Part shown: positions 9,079 through 17,556 of the stretch, piece by piece | How positions within the stretch are numbered: position 1 is the first letter of the stretch | Layout: every line of letters begins with the position of its first letter | Assembly (NCBI RefSeq): GCF_046115515.1 | Contig: NZ_CP175953.1 | Source of the DNA: Gracilimonas sp017641085 | GTDB taxonomy: Bacteria; Bacteroidota; Rhodothermia; Balneolales; Balneolaceae | Direction: 5' to 3' (one strand) | Length of the DNA: 64,000 bases | Made by a program: the position numbers and the translations under genes | Notes under the pieces: generated by a model | What the model was told of the DNA's origin: nothing | Databases searched by the model: none | What the model saw: only the letters and a program-made list of their open reading frames with translations

Positions 9079-10823
9079 GCCAGCTTACCTATTTTTTTGA
9101 TTAATGCTTTTGTCTTTTCAATGTCAGAGTCGAGGGTTTCCTGAGTGGCATTGGGAGCGTAGGCAATGGTTTCGCACTTGGTAAGTAACCGCTTCAGCTC
9201 AGCGGTGATTTCTGCATCAGCAATCTGCTCTGTTTCCCGGGTGATATCCTTATGTGAAAGTCCGGCCGGGGGCAGATTCAGTTTATCTGTGATAAACTGT
9301 ACCAAAGCTTTTTCAATCAGGTGATACCCTTCTTTGATGTCTGTTGCTTGTTCAGCCTTGGTTAAGGTTTTGGCGGCTGTATCAGAAGCCGTTCGGGACC
9401 TGGCAAAAGCAGTGTCTGTGTTCATGCGAGTGTGATATTGCTTATATCCATAAGCCGCTGCCGTTAGCAATATCGGGAAGAATATGAGCGTCCACACCCA
9501 GCTCTTCTGATGCAGTGGGGTGCCGGAACTCGTTGTCCACTGGGCCAGACCAGTGATAGGTTGAACGTCTAATCGTAAATCATTTTGAGCAACGGTGCTT
9601 GCATTGGGATCGCGCTTGGCGGTAAAGGTTAATGCAGGCAAGCGGGTAATTTCGTAGCGGTTGGAGTTGGGGTTAAAATGGGCAATTCGCGTTTCGGGGA
9701 TAGTGAAGGTGCCTTCATTCCGCGCAATGATGATATCCGTAAAGGTCCGTGTGCCGGAAATTTGGCGATTCCTTCGGTCTATAGTAGAACCTTCCTGCGG
9801 ATTATACTTTTCAAGTTCTTCGGGAAAAGCATATTCCGGTTTATTTACAAGAGGCACATTCCCGGCTCCGGTGATGCGGGTAGTGATTTCAATGGTCTCC
9901 CCGACAAAAGCGTTTTTCGGAGAGATTTCCCTGCTGATTTCAAAATCACCAACAGCTCCGATAAATTCTGCGTTTTGGGCTTCAGGAAGAGGCCGTACAT
10001 CAAGAGTTACCGGGATAGATTCAATGTTAAGCCGCTCCTGCCCAAAGCCCAGGCCAAAAGGATCGGAGTTGCGCTGTTTTCGAACCGACACGGAAATCTC
10101 AAACGGACTCAGTGTCAGTTCTCCAGATTTTGTAGGGAAAAGAGCATACTGAATCAATCGCGCTCGTTGATAACGAATGCCATTTACAATGGTCGAAGTA
10201 GTTTGAGCTCGCTGTGGGTATTCAAGTTCTTCTTTCCAGAATCCCTCTGCCTTCCATCCCGGTGTTGGTTGATAGGAAGAAACCTCAATATCATTTTTGA
10301 AGTACAGCACCACATCGGCAATCACTTGCTGCCCCACAACGGGGTTCATGGTGCTCGGTTCCAGTCGCACATAAATATTGGGAGCCCGTTCTGCATCGCC
10401 GGAGTTGATGGTTGAAGGATCCAGTACTTTAAAATCAATAGGAGCCGTTTGAAAGGTCTCATTATTTACGTTTACCGTTATGGCCGGAACGGTATAGCTG
10501 CCGGCTGTTTGGGCAATCAGGGCATATCCGAACGTGTAGGTAACGGTGGGACTTCCATTAACGAGAGAATATTTTTGACCACGGGAAGTACTGCCTCTGA
10601 GCCAGCGAAGGCCGTCAATTTCAGGAAGTACCGGTTGCTCAACCGATCCCATGCTGGTACCTGAAATGGTAATCTGTAATCTAACCTGTTCACCGGAATA
10701 GATGTTGACCTCAGAGAGTGAAGCTTCAACATTTATATCCTGTGCCTGACTTGTGGCAAAACAAGCCAGGGCAAAAACCATCAATAAGGATTGAAGAAGA
10801 GTTCGTTTACCAATCTTTGTCAT
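9075..10823 (-). CDS. BatD-family membrane protein
   Basis: Large periplasm-facing protein of the bat operon. It has 582 residues, with a signal peptide at about 1-27 (ending SQAQ) and repeated beta-rich Ig-like segments; PEIDGLRWLRGSTSRGQKYS and GNVPLVNKPEYAFPEELEKY are typical of BatD. A membrane helix lies at about 440-460 (WVWTLIFFPILLTAAAYGY), followed by a cytoplasmic helical tail. It overlaps batE by 4 bp at its end and the upstream Gln-rich gene by 17 bp at its start, so the operon is tightly coupled. Confidence 0.87.
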   Translation of the reverse strand: MTKIGKRTLLQSLLMVFALACFATSQAQDINVEASLSEVNIYSGEQVRLQITISGTSMGSVEQPVLPEIDGLRWLRGSTSRGQKYSLVNGSPTVTYTFGYALIAQTAGSYTVPAITVNVNNETFQTAPIDFKVLDPSTINSGDAERAPNIYVRLEPSTMNPVVGQQVIADVVLYFKNDIEVSSYQPTPGWKAEGFWKEELEYPQRAQTTSTIVNGIRYQRARLIQYALFPTKSGELTLSPFEISVSVRKQRNSDPFGLGFGQERLNIESIPVTLDVRPLPEAQNAEFIGAVGDFEISREISPKNAFVGETIEITTRITGAGNVPLVNKPEYAFPEELEKYNPQEGSTIDRRNRQISGTRTFTDIIIARNEGTFTIPETRIAHFNPNSNRYEITRLPALTFTAKRDPNASTVAQNDLRLDVQPITGLAQWTTSSGTPLHQKSWVWTLIFFPILLTAAAYGYKQYHTRMNTDTAFARSRTASDTAAKTLTKAEQATDIKEGYHLIEKALVQFITDKLNLPPAGLSHKDITRETEQIADAEITAELKRLLTKCETIAYAPNATQETLDSDIEKTKALIKKIGKLA

Positions 10824-11337
10824 GCTTGGCGCTTCCGTCCGATTTTTTCTTCTTGAATTCTTTCAGTAATTCTTTCTCTTTCTGGGCCAGGGCCTGCAGG
10901 ATTTTCTCCGCATCTTCCTTACTGATTTGCTGAGAGTTCAGGTCTTCGGGGTTCATTTCCTGAGGATCTTGATCCTGCTGTTCTTCCCCTTCACTTTGCT
11001 CTTGCTCCTGATTTTCCTGTTCCTGCTGCTCTTCCTGATTTTGCTGCTCTTGTTCCTGCTGTTGTTGATTCTGCTGGTTTTGTTGTTGCTGCTGATCCTG
11101 GTTCTGCTGTTGTTGCTGCTTTTTCTGTTCTTCCTGAAGTTTTTGCATCAGGGCATTCAGCTTTGGGTTATTCGGATATTGGTTAAGTCCGGTTTGAACC
11201 TGATCGATTGCAGCTTGCAAATCAGACTGTATGAACGACTGAGCACCGCCGTGGAAGTAATCCTCAGCCGTTTGAGATTGTGCAAAAACAGCGGTTGTAA
11301 CCAAAAGGGAAAAAATAAAAGCAATCAGTTTCTTCAT
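10807..11337 (-). CDS. BatC-like protein with a long Gln/Glu-rich tract
   Basis: 176-residue secreted or membrane-anchored protein. It has a signal peptide at 1-19 (ending VFAQ), a short TPR-like stretch at about 22-62, then roughly 70 residues made almost only of Gln, Glu and Asn, and a lysine-rich end with KEDAEKILQALAQKEKELLK, similar to the C-termini of BatC proteins. It lies between a TPR gene and batD and overlaps batD by 17 bp. The codons of the tract are mixed (CAG, CAA, GAG, GAA), so it is not a simple trinucleotide repeat. The assignment rests on context and the C-terminal motif. Confidence 0.75.
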   Translation of the reverse strand: MKKLIAFIFSLLVTTAVFAQSQTAEDYFHGGAQSFIQSDLQAAIDQVQTGLNQYPNNPKLNALMQKLQEEQKKQQQQQNQDQQQQQNQQNQQQQEQEQQNQEEQQEQENQEQEQSEGEEQQDQDPQEMNPEDLNSQQISKEDAEKILQALAQKEKELLKEFKKKKSDGSAKHDKDW

Positions 11338-11339
11338 GG

Positions 11340-11984
11340 TTAATTCGAGTCTATATCTGAAACATTCTTAATTCGTTCGATGAAATCGTTAAAAGCCCGA
11401 ACGGTATCATCAGCATCGAGGGCGCGTTGCATTAAATTATACGCCTCGGAATACTTGCGCTGTGCCACCAGTTTCTCAGCTTGTTCTTTCATGGCTAAGG
11501 CATATTCGCTCGGTTCCGGTGGTGGCTGGTTTTGTTGATTCTGATCCTGCCCTTCCTGTTCTTCTTCCTGCTCTTGTTGTTTGGCAAGAGCTTGTTCGTA
11601 ATTATGTTTTGCATCTAAATCATCCGGATTCAACTTCAGGGCATTTTTGAAATGAGCAGCAGCAGGCTTCCATTTTTGCCCTTGAGTAAGCAGGGTGCCA
11701 ATGTTATACTCTGCTTTGGCTTTATCTTCAGGCGATTCCGCCAAACCTCTGAATTCCATATAAGATTGAATGGCATCTTCCACTTTTCCTTGTTTTGCCT
11801 GAGCATTTCCAAGGTTGAAATACAACTTTGCGTTATCAGGGTCTTGTTCAATCGCAGAAAGATAAAGTTGTTCCGCTTGCTTATAATCACCGTTCTCATA
11901 GGCTTTGTTGGCTTCCCGGCCATCTGTTACCGCAGAAGCGGTCAGCAAAAATAAAAGCGCTATGTATGAAAACGTTCGGATCAT
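11340..11984 (-). CDS. BatC-like TPR protein
   Basis: 214-residue protein with a signal peptide (about 1-18) and three to four TPR repeats (NKAYENGDYKQAEQLYLSAI, LYFNLGNAQAKQGKVEDAIQ, AEYNIGTLLTQGQKWKPAAA). A Gln/Glu-rich linker and a further helical repeat follow. It is the first bat gene here, 6 bp after yebC, and is followed after 2 bp by the Gln-rich BatC-like gene. TPR domains in BatC are presumed to scaffold the other Bat proteins. Having two BatC-like genes in a row suggests duplication or a split gene. Confidence 0.78.
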   Translation of the reverse strand: MIRTFSYIALLFLLTASAVTDGREANKAYENGDYKQAEQLYLSAIEQDPDNAKLYFNLGNAQAKQGKVEDAIQSYMEFRGLAESPEDKAKAEYNIGTLLTQGQKWKPAAAHFKNALKLNPDDLDAKHNYEQALAKQQEQEEEQEGQDQNQQNQPPPEPSEYALAMKEQAEKLVAQRKYSEAYNLMQRALDADDTVRAFNDFIERIKNVSDIDSN

Positions 11985-11990
11985 TCTATA

Positions 11991-12746
11991 TTACAGGTTT
12001 TCAGCGAGAGCAACGGTTTCATCATCCATCAACATATTGGTGAATACGTTGTTGACGTCGTCATTCTCTTCAAATTTTTCCATCATTTTTAAGTTCGAGA
12101 TGGCCGTGTCTTCATCTACTTTAGTTTCGGTTACGGCTTCCCGTATTAACGAAGCATTTTCTATTTCAAACCCGGACTCTTCAAGACGATTACGCACCTC
12201 AAAAAGTTCTTCACGGGTTGTGTAAACCACAAACATTTCATCGTCGGTATCAACATCGGTAGCACCGGCGTCTATGGCTTCAAGCATAAACTCCTCATCA
12301 TCGAGTCCTTCAGAAGGTACCTGAATCATACCTTTTTGTTCAAACATATAACCAACGGAACCATTGGTGCCCATATTACCTCCGTGTTTGGTAAAAATGT
12401 GGCGGATGTCGCTTACCGTTCGGTTGTTATTATCGGTAGTGACTTCGATAAAATAGGCAATGCCTCCGGGGCCGTATCCCTCAAAAGTGGTTTCTTCATA
12501 GCTGGCTCCGCCGGTATCCTCACCGGTACCGCGTTTAATGGCTCTTTCAATATTGTCTTTAGGGACGTTATCGGCTTTGGCATTTTCGATGGCAAGGGAT
12601 AAGCGGGGGTTGCCATCCACATCACCGCCGCCTTCGCGGGCAGCTACGGTAATTTCCTTGATGTGCTTGGTAAAAATCTTAGAACGCTTAGCGTCTTCTT
12701 TAGCTTTTTTGTGGCGAATGTTCGCCCATTTCGAATGTCCTGCCAT
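11991..12746 (-). CDS. yebC: YebC/PmpR-family protein
   Basis: Cytoplasmic protein of the widespread YebC/TACO1 family. The N-terminus MAGHSKWANIRHKKAKEDAK and the segment ERAIKRGTG are diagnostic, and the 251-residue length is normal. Members were described as DNA-binding regulators, and later as translation factors that help ribosomes through difficult stretches. The bat genes follow after 6 bp and are probably cotranscribed. The gene diverges from bshA across a 217-bp gap. Confidence 0.95.
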   Translation of the reverse strand: MAGHSKWANIRHKKAKEDAKRSKIFTKHIKEITVAAREGGGDVDGNPRLSLAIENAKADNVPKDNIERAIKRGTGEDTGGASYEETTFEGYGPGGIAYFIEVTTDNNNRTVSDIRHIFTKHGGNMGTNGSVGYMFEQKGMIQVPSEGLDDEEFMLEAIDAGATDVDTDDEMFVVYTTREELFEVRNRLEESGFEIENASLIREAVTETKVDEDTAISNLKMMEKFEENDDVNNVFTNMLMDDETVALAENL

Positions 12747-12963
12747 AGGAATTGTGTGCCGTTTTTTATGCTGTTACAATCCATAAATATACAAAAATGA
12801 ATGCTTGTATAAGAAATGCTTGCATAGTTTTTTCTTTTGGGCGACAGGGAAATCAATTTGTTTGAAACCAAACTGTTAAACCTTGTGTTGAGCTGCTAAT
12901 CACTGCAATAGTTTATGTATTTTTGAGTTCAATACATCTAACCCAGTAACCTTAATTGTTGGA

Positions 12964-14106
12964 ATGAATATAGGAATTGTCTGTTATCCTACTTTTGGCG
13001 GAAGTGGTGTTGTAGCTACTGAATTGGCGAAAACACTGGCTAAAAAAGGCCATAATATCCATATGATGAGTTATGCCAAGCCGGCCCGACTCGATACCTT
13101 CGAAACCGGTATTACCTACCACGAGGTGTCCATCAATTCTTATCCGTTATTTGAATACCCTCCTTACGATCTTGCCCTGGCAACGCAAATGGTAAACCTG
13201 ATTGAGTACCAGGATCTGGACTTATTGCATGTTCATTATGCTCTGCCTCACGCAACCAGCGCGTATTTAGCCAAGCAAATTATGGCCGAAAAAGCCCGCC
13301 ATGTTCCGGTGATTACCACTCTTCACGGAACGGATATCACATTGGTTGGCAGCGATCCAAGTTATAAACATGTAGTAGAATTTTCGATTGATAAAAGTGA
13401 TGGCGTTACGGCCGTTTCGGAATATCTGAAAAAAGAAACCTATGAACGGTTCAACATAAAGCAGGATATAAAAGTGATTCCCAACTTCATTGACCTGGAT
13501 CGCTTCAAGAAATCTAATAAAAGTCACTTTAAGAAAGCGATTTGTCCGAATGATGAAAAAGTAATCGTTCATGTTTCCAACTTCAGAAAAGTGAAACGGG
13601 TACCGGAGGTAATCACGGTTTTTGCCAAGATTTTAGAATCCGGTATTGAATCCAAATTATTACTCGTTGGAGATGGCCCTGACCGGCAAAAAGCCGAACA
13701 ACAATGTCGTGACCTGGGAATTTGTGAACATGTTCGCTTTCTGGGGAAGCTGGAGCAAGTAGAAGATGTGCTATCTATCGCTGACCTGTTTTTGATTCCA
13801 TCCGGCTCGGAAACCTTTGGACTTGCCGCACTGGAAGCCATGAGCTGCAGCGTACCGGTAATCAGTTCCAATATTGGCGGACTACCGGAAGTAAATATTC
13901 ATGGAGAAACCGGATATCTGTGTGACCTGGATGATGTGGACTGTATGGCCGAGTATGGAGTCAAAATTCTTTCTGATGCAGACCTTCATGCTAGGATGGC
14001 TGCCAACGCCAGAAAGCAAGCCGAGAGATATAATCAGGATGTAGTGGTTGAGGAGTACGAGAGGTTCTACGAAGACGTAAGCGCAAAACTATTGCATAGC
14101 GTGTAA
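12964..14106 (+). CDS. bshA: N-acetyl-alpha-D-glucosaminyl L-malate synthase
   Basis: First enzyme of bacillithiol synthesis: a retaining GT4 glycosyltransferase that joins GlcNAc from UDP-GlcNAc to L-malate in the cytoplasm. The N-terminus NIGIVCYPTFGGSGVVATEL and the segments HVHYALPHATSAYLA and TTLHGTDITLVG are characteristic of BshA. The EX7E-type motif sits in PSGSETFGLAALEAMSC. The 380-residue length fits. bshB and bshC are not in this window. The gene starts 217 bp from the divergent yebC. Confidence 0.95.
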   Translation: MNIGIVCYPTFGGSGVVATELAKTLAKKGHNIHMMSYAKPARLDTFETGITYHEVSINSYPLFEYPPYDLALATQMVNLIEYQDLDLLHVHYALPHATSAYLAKQIMAEKARHVPVITTLHGTDITLVGSDPSYKHVVEFSIDKSDGVTAVSEYLKKETYERFNIKQDIKVIPNFIDLDRFKKSNKSHFKKAICPNDEKVIVHVSNFRKVKRVPEVITVFAKILESGIESKLLLVGDGPDRQKAEQQCRDLGICEHVRFLGKLEQVEDVLSIADLFLIPSGSETFGLAALEAMSCSVPVISSNIGGLPEVNIHGETGYLCDLDDVDCMAEYGVKILSDADLHARMAANARKQAERYNQDVVVEEYERFYEDVSAKLLHSV

Positions 14107-14110
14107 GTAA

Positions 14111-14482
14111 TTAGAAGATCCCCCACTTTTTGGTGGCAGAGCAAGTGCCATCCGCTACATATTTTATCTTTTGAAGATTTAAGGTCTTATCTGAGGTAAC
14201 CGAATCATCCAGAACGTAGGCAATGGCAATGATTACCTCTTTCATATCCTTCTCTATAAACTGGCTCTTTTTCTTTGTACAGATTACAATATGGCTTATT
14301 TCCGTGTTGATGTCTTTCTTCTTATCAACCCAAAACACATTGTTCTCCAATTCGGCTATAAAATAATCGGAGCGGTTTTTAGCGGGCACCTGCTTCTGAA
14401 CGGTAGCATTTATCGGAAGCTGATAGGTAAGCTCTTCAGGTCCTTTTGAAATGGATGTTATTTCTATATCAAATGGTTTCAT
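14111..14482 (-). CDS. Hypothetical protein, 123 residues
   Basis: I do not recognise this family. The protein is soluble, has no signal peptide and no clear motif, and mixes beta-rich stretches (ISHIVICTKKKSQFIEKDMK) with charged loops. Two Cys residues are far apart. It ends 4 bp from the convergent bshA stop and lies downstream of the sucC terminator, so it is probably transcribed alone. The frame is intact from ATG to stop, and codon use resembles the neighbours. Confidence 0.65.
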   Translation of the reverse strand: MKPFDIEITSISKGPEELTYQLPINATVQKQVPAKNRSDYFIAELENNVFWVDKKKDINTEISHIVICTKKKSQFIEKDMKEVIIAIAYVLDDSVTSDKTLNLQKIKYVADGTCSATKKWGIF

Positions 14483-14516
14483 AGGCGGTGTATGAGATGA
14501 TAGTTAAACCATTATA

Positions 14517-14552
14517 AATAAAAAAAGCCTGATCTTTTTACAGATCAGGCTT
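14517..14552 (-). terminator. Rho-independent terminator of sucC
   Basis: On the minus strand an 11-bp perfect stem, AAGCCTGATCT (plus-strand 14525-14535) with AGATCAGGCTT (14542-14552), has a 6-nt loop and runs into a T tract, seen on the plus strand as A residues at 14518-14526. It begins 32 bp after the sucC stop. Confidence 0.88.
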
Positions 14553-14583
14553 AGAATTGTTTAATTCTTGACGGCTGCTACTG

Positions 14584-15789
14584 TTAAGCCAGCACTTTCG
14601 AAACTTCTTCAGCAGCTTCCTTAAGCAGTACAGCAGAAATCACATTCAAATCACTGTTGTCGATGATTTCTTTGGCTTCTTTTGCATTGGTTCCCTGAAG
14701 ACGTACAATAATCGGTACATTTTTCACTTTTTCGGCAATCTCAGGGTCTTTTACCGCTTCGATAACACCGTTTGCGACACGATCACAACGTACAATTCCA
14801 CCAAAAATATTGATCAGGATCGCCTTCACATTTTTATCTTCAAGAATAATGCGAAATCCATTCTTAACGGTTTCAACATTTGCGCCACCGCCTACATCCA
14901 GGAAGTTAGCCGGCTCGCCACCTGAAAGCTTGATGATATCCATGGTTGCCATCGCAAGTCCGGCGCCGTTTACCATACACCCAACATTACCATCCAGTTT
15001 GATGTAGTTAAGGTCATATTTTTGTGCTTCAAGTTCCGAAGGATCTTCTTCAGCTTCATCTTTAAGCTCCGCAAGATCCTTATGACGGTAAAGCGCATTG
15101 TCATCAAAAGTCACCTTGGCATCCAGTGCGTAAACCTCGTTGTCCGGAGTTACAATCAATGGATTAATCTCGAACATATTGGCATCGGTCTCTTCGTAGG
15201 CCTTGTATAATGCCTGTACAAACTTAATACCTTTTTTGAGCGCATCTCCTTCAAGCCCTAATGCAAAAGCAATACGACGTGCCTGATTTGGCTGGAGATC
15301 CATTCCCGGCTCAACCCATTCCTTAACAATTTTTTCTGGAGTTTCTTCGGCTACCTTTTCAATTTCAACGCCACCCTCGGTAGAGGCCATGATTACGTTT
15401 TTGCTCACTGCGCGATCCATCAAAATACCCAGATAGAACTCGGATTTGATATCAACACCATCGGTTACGTACAGGCGCTGCACCAGCTGCCCTTCTTCAC
15501 CGGTTTGGATAGTCACGAGCACATCACCCAGTAAAGATTCAGCTGCTTCTTTAACCTCATCAATGCTTTTACAGAGGACAACTCCTTTGGCGTTATTCTT
15601 TTTGGTTCGGCCTTTGCCTCGACCACCGGCATGGATCTGAGCCTTCACGACAAAAAGTGAGGCTCCGTCTTCTTTCAGTTTTTTGGCAGCCTCAACCGTT
15701 TCTTCTACGGTAGTTGTTGCAATTCCGGCCGGAACGGCGACATTGTATTTTTCAAGAATTTCTTTGGCCTGATACTCGTGTATTTTCAT
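14584..15789 (-). CDS. sucC: Succinate-CoA ligase (ADP-forming) subunit beta
   Basis: TCA-cycle enzyme subunit that couples succinyl-CoA hydrolysis to nucleotide triphosphate formation with the alpha subunit SucD. The start MKIHEYQAKEIL is the family consensus; an in-frame start 42 bp upstream would only add an atypical leader. ATP-grasp motifs are visible: VVKAQIHAGGRGKGR, FEINPLIV and LDAKVTFDDNA. The C-terminal CoA-ligase domain holds NIFGGIVRCD. The 401-residue length is normal. sucD is not adjacent, so the subunit genes are separated. A strong terminator follows. Confidence 0.96.
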   Translation of the reverse strand: MKIHEYQAKEILEKYNVAVPAGIATTTVEETVEAAKKLKEDGASLFVVKAQIHAGGRGKGRTKKNNAKGVVLCKSIDEVKEAAESLLGDVLVTIQTGEEGQLVQRLYVTDGVDIKSEFYLGILMDRAVSKNVIMASTEGGVEIEKVAEETPEKIVKEWVEPGMDLQPNQARRIAFALGLEGDALKKGIKFVQALYKAYEETDANMFEINPLIVTPDNEVYALDAKVTFDDNALYRHKDLAELKDEAEEDPSELEAQKYDLNYIKLDGNVGCMVNGAGLAMATMDIIKLSGGEPANFLDVGGGANVETVKNGFRIILEDKNVKAILINIFGGIVRCDRVANGVIEAVKDPEIAEKVKNVPIIVRLQGTNAKEAKEIIDNSDLNVISAVLLKEAAEEVSKVLA

Positions 15790-15829
15790 GGATACATTTT
15801 TAAGTATTAAAAGCGATTTTTCGGGTGCC

Positions 15830-15885
15830 AATAATACCGAGATTAGGAGCTAAAAGAAAGGTGACTTTAGCCGACCGGTATTATT
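15830..15885. promoter_or_regulatory. Nested inverted repeat upstream of sucC
   Basis: Perfect 10-bp arms AATAATACCG (15830-15839) and CGGTATTATT (15876-15885) enclose a second pair, GCTAAA (15849-15854) and TTTAGC (15866-15871). Together they can form one long interrupted hairpin 41 bp upstream of the sucC start, in the 265-bp gap between divergent sucC and pyrR. No T tract follows, so it looks more like an operator pair or leader structure than a terminator. Confidence 0.5.
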
Positions 15886-16014
15886 AGATATCCTTTTACA
15901 TTACACTTTATTTCAAAATTGTTAAATCATAACGCTGTAACCGATTGAAAGCGTTTCATTGCGGATATTCCTATTTGAGCTTTCTATACTTTCCTTTGGC
16001 ATTTACAGCATACA

Positions 16015-16032
16015 AACGCTAACTTTAGCGTT
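16015..16032. promoter_or_regulatory. 18-bp palindrome upstream of pyrR
   Basis: AACGCTAA (16015-16022) and TTAGCGTT (16025-16032) are perfect inverted copies separated by 2 bp, 22 bp upstream of the TTG start chosen for pyrR. The size and symmetry suit a dimeric repressor site. The bound protein is unknown, and the site could also be a small leader hairpin. Confidence 0.45.
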
Positions 16033-16054
16033 CAAAAAAAGAAGGTATCCCCGC

Positions 16055-16606
16055 TTGAAGAAAGCACAAATCATGACGGCCGAAGATCTGGATCGCATTT
16101 ACCTGCGGTTTGCCCATCAATTTTTGGAAGGCTATGATGATGTTGGGCGCCTTGCCATAGTAGGAATGCAGACGCGCGGTGTCCACATGGGGAAACGCAT
16201 CGTGGAAGAAATCAGGAAATCCTTCAATACAACCATCGATTTTGGGGTGCTGGATGTAACCTTTTACCGGGATGATTACCGCTCCAAACTGAAAATGCCC
16301 GAGGTTAAAGTCACCGAAATTCCCTTCGATTTATACGACCGTGACATTGTGTTGGTTGATGATGTGCTATACACGGGACGAACGGTACGCTCGGCAATGG
16401 ATGCCCTCATGGCCTATGGACGCCCGAGAAGCATCAAGTTTTGCTGTATGATTGACCGCGGGCATCGGGAGCTGCCGGTAGCCGCAGACTATATGGGAAT
16501 GTACGTTCCCACCTATGAAAACGAAGAAGTACGAGTAAAAGTAAATGAGTTAGACGGTGAAGATGCTGTGTATGTAGTAGAGGTGGAGGTAACTGAGAAT
16601 GGATAA
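16055..16606 (+). CDS. pyrR: PyrR bifunctional pyrimidine regulator / uracil phosphoribosyltransferase
   Basis: Type I phosphoribosyltransferase-fold protein that in other bacteria binds pyr mRNA in response to UMP and also has uracil phosphoribosyltransferase activity. The PRPP-binding loop is DIVLVDDVLYTGRTVRSAMD. I place the start at TTG 16055: the encoded L-K-K-A-Q-I-M aligns with the family N-terminus M-x-K-A-x-x-M, and an AAGAAGG ribosome site lies 9 nt upstream. A farther start at 15959 would add a hydrophobic leader that does not fit. The gene overlaps pyrB by 8 bp. No clear PyrR attenuator structure was found in front. Confidence 0.9.
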   Translation: MKKAQIMTAEDLDRIYLRFAHQFLEGYDDVGRLAIVGMQTRGVHMGKRIVEEIRKSFNTTIDFGVLDVTFYRDDYRSKLKMPEVKVTEIPFDLYDRDIVLVDDVLYTGRTVRSAMDALMAYGRPRSIKFCCMIDRGHRELPVAADYMGMYVPTYENEEVRVKVNELDGEDAVYVVEVEVTENG

Positions 16607-17549
16607 ACCTTCCGGAGAATATCCCTTCAAACAAAAGCACTTGCTGGGGCTTACCGACTACTCAGCAGATGACATCCGCTATGTATTGGAACAGGCCAAA
16701 TATTTCAGAGAAATTTTAGATCGCCCGGTGCCTAAAGTGCCAACCCTTCGGGATAAGACTATTGTAAACCTGTTCTATGAAAACAGTACCCGAACCCGTC
16801 TTTCTTTTGAGCTTGCCCAAAAACGAATGGGTGCAGATGTGGTGAACTTCTCAACCAGTTCATCCAGCACCAAAAAGGGTGAGTCGCTAAAAGATACCAT
16901 CCGCAACATCAGCTCCATGAAGATTGATATGGTTGTGGTTCGGCATGAGAGTCCGGGAGTGCCCCACTTTCTAACAAAGTGTGTGGATGCAGCAATATTG
17001 AATGCCGGGGACGGAGCTCACGAACATCCCACCCAGGCTTTGCTGGATATGTTCACCATGCAAACCATTCACCCCGATCTGACAGGCAAGAAAATTGCTA
17101 TAATCGGGGATATCGCTCACAGCCGGGTGGTGAGGTCAAATATCATCGGACTGAAAAAATTGGGAGCCGATGTGGTTTTATGCGGGCCGAAAACACTGAT
17201 GCCGGTATTTGTAAGAGACATGGGCGTTGAGGTTTCTTACGACCTGGAAGAAACCCTGGCCTGGTGTGACATAGCCATGGCCTTGCGCATACAGCTGGAG
17301 CGGCAGGGATCAGGTACGGAGTTTTTCCCGTCCACAAGAGAGTACCATGAGCGGTTTGGAATTAAACTTTCTCATCTGGAAAAATATCCCGAGTTTAAAA
17401 TCATGCACCCCGGTCCTGTTAACCGCGGAGTGGAAATGGAAAGTGATGTCGCCGACAGCGACCGTGCGGTTATACTGGATCAGGTAACCAACGGAGTAGC
17501 GGTGCGGATGGCAATTTTATATTTATTAAGTGGTGGGAACCGAGTTTAA
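16599..17549 (+). CDS. pyrB: Aspartate carbamoyltransferase, catalytic chain
   Basis: Second step of de novo pyrimidine synthesis: carbamoyl phosphate plus L-aspartate gives carbamoyl aspartate. STRTRLSFE holds the carbamoyl-phosphate site, HPTQALLDMFT is conserved, and HPGPVNRGVEM marks the aspartate domain. The 316 residues are the usual catalytic-chain length, and no regulatory chain gene is nearby. It starts inside the end of pyrR (8-bp overlap) and ends 7 bp before the Wzz-like gene, which may be read from the same transcript. Confidence 0.96.
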   Translation: MDKPSGEYPFKQKHLLGLTDYSADDIRYVLEQAKYFREILDRPVPKVPTLRDKTIVNLFYENSTRTRLSFELAQKRMGADVVNFSTSSSSTKKGESLKDTIRNISSMKIDMVVVRHESPGVPHFLTKCVDAAILNAGDGAHEHPTQALLDMFTMQTIHPDLTGKKIAIIGDIAHSRVVRSNIIGLKKLGADVVLCGPKTLMPVFVRDMGVEVSYDLEETLAWCDIAMALRIQLERQGSGTEFFPSTREYHERFGIKLSHLEKYPEFKIMHPGPVNRGVEMESDVADSDRAVILDQVTNGVAVRMAILYLLSGGNRV

Positions 17550-17556
17550 TTAAACA

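Noticed and set aside
10927..11343. Leu-rich plus-strand open frame opposite the BatC-like gene
   Set aside because: It is the antisense of the Gln/Glu-rich tract; CAG/CAA/GAG codons read backwards give Leu and Phe. It has no separate context or ribosome site.
12918..12925. TATTTTTG, a match to the Bacteroidota -7 promoter consensus, upstream of bshA
   Set aside because: No TTTG element was found at the right distance upstream, so I did not call a promoter.
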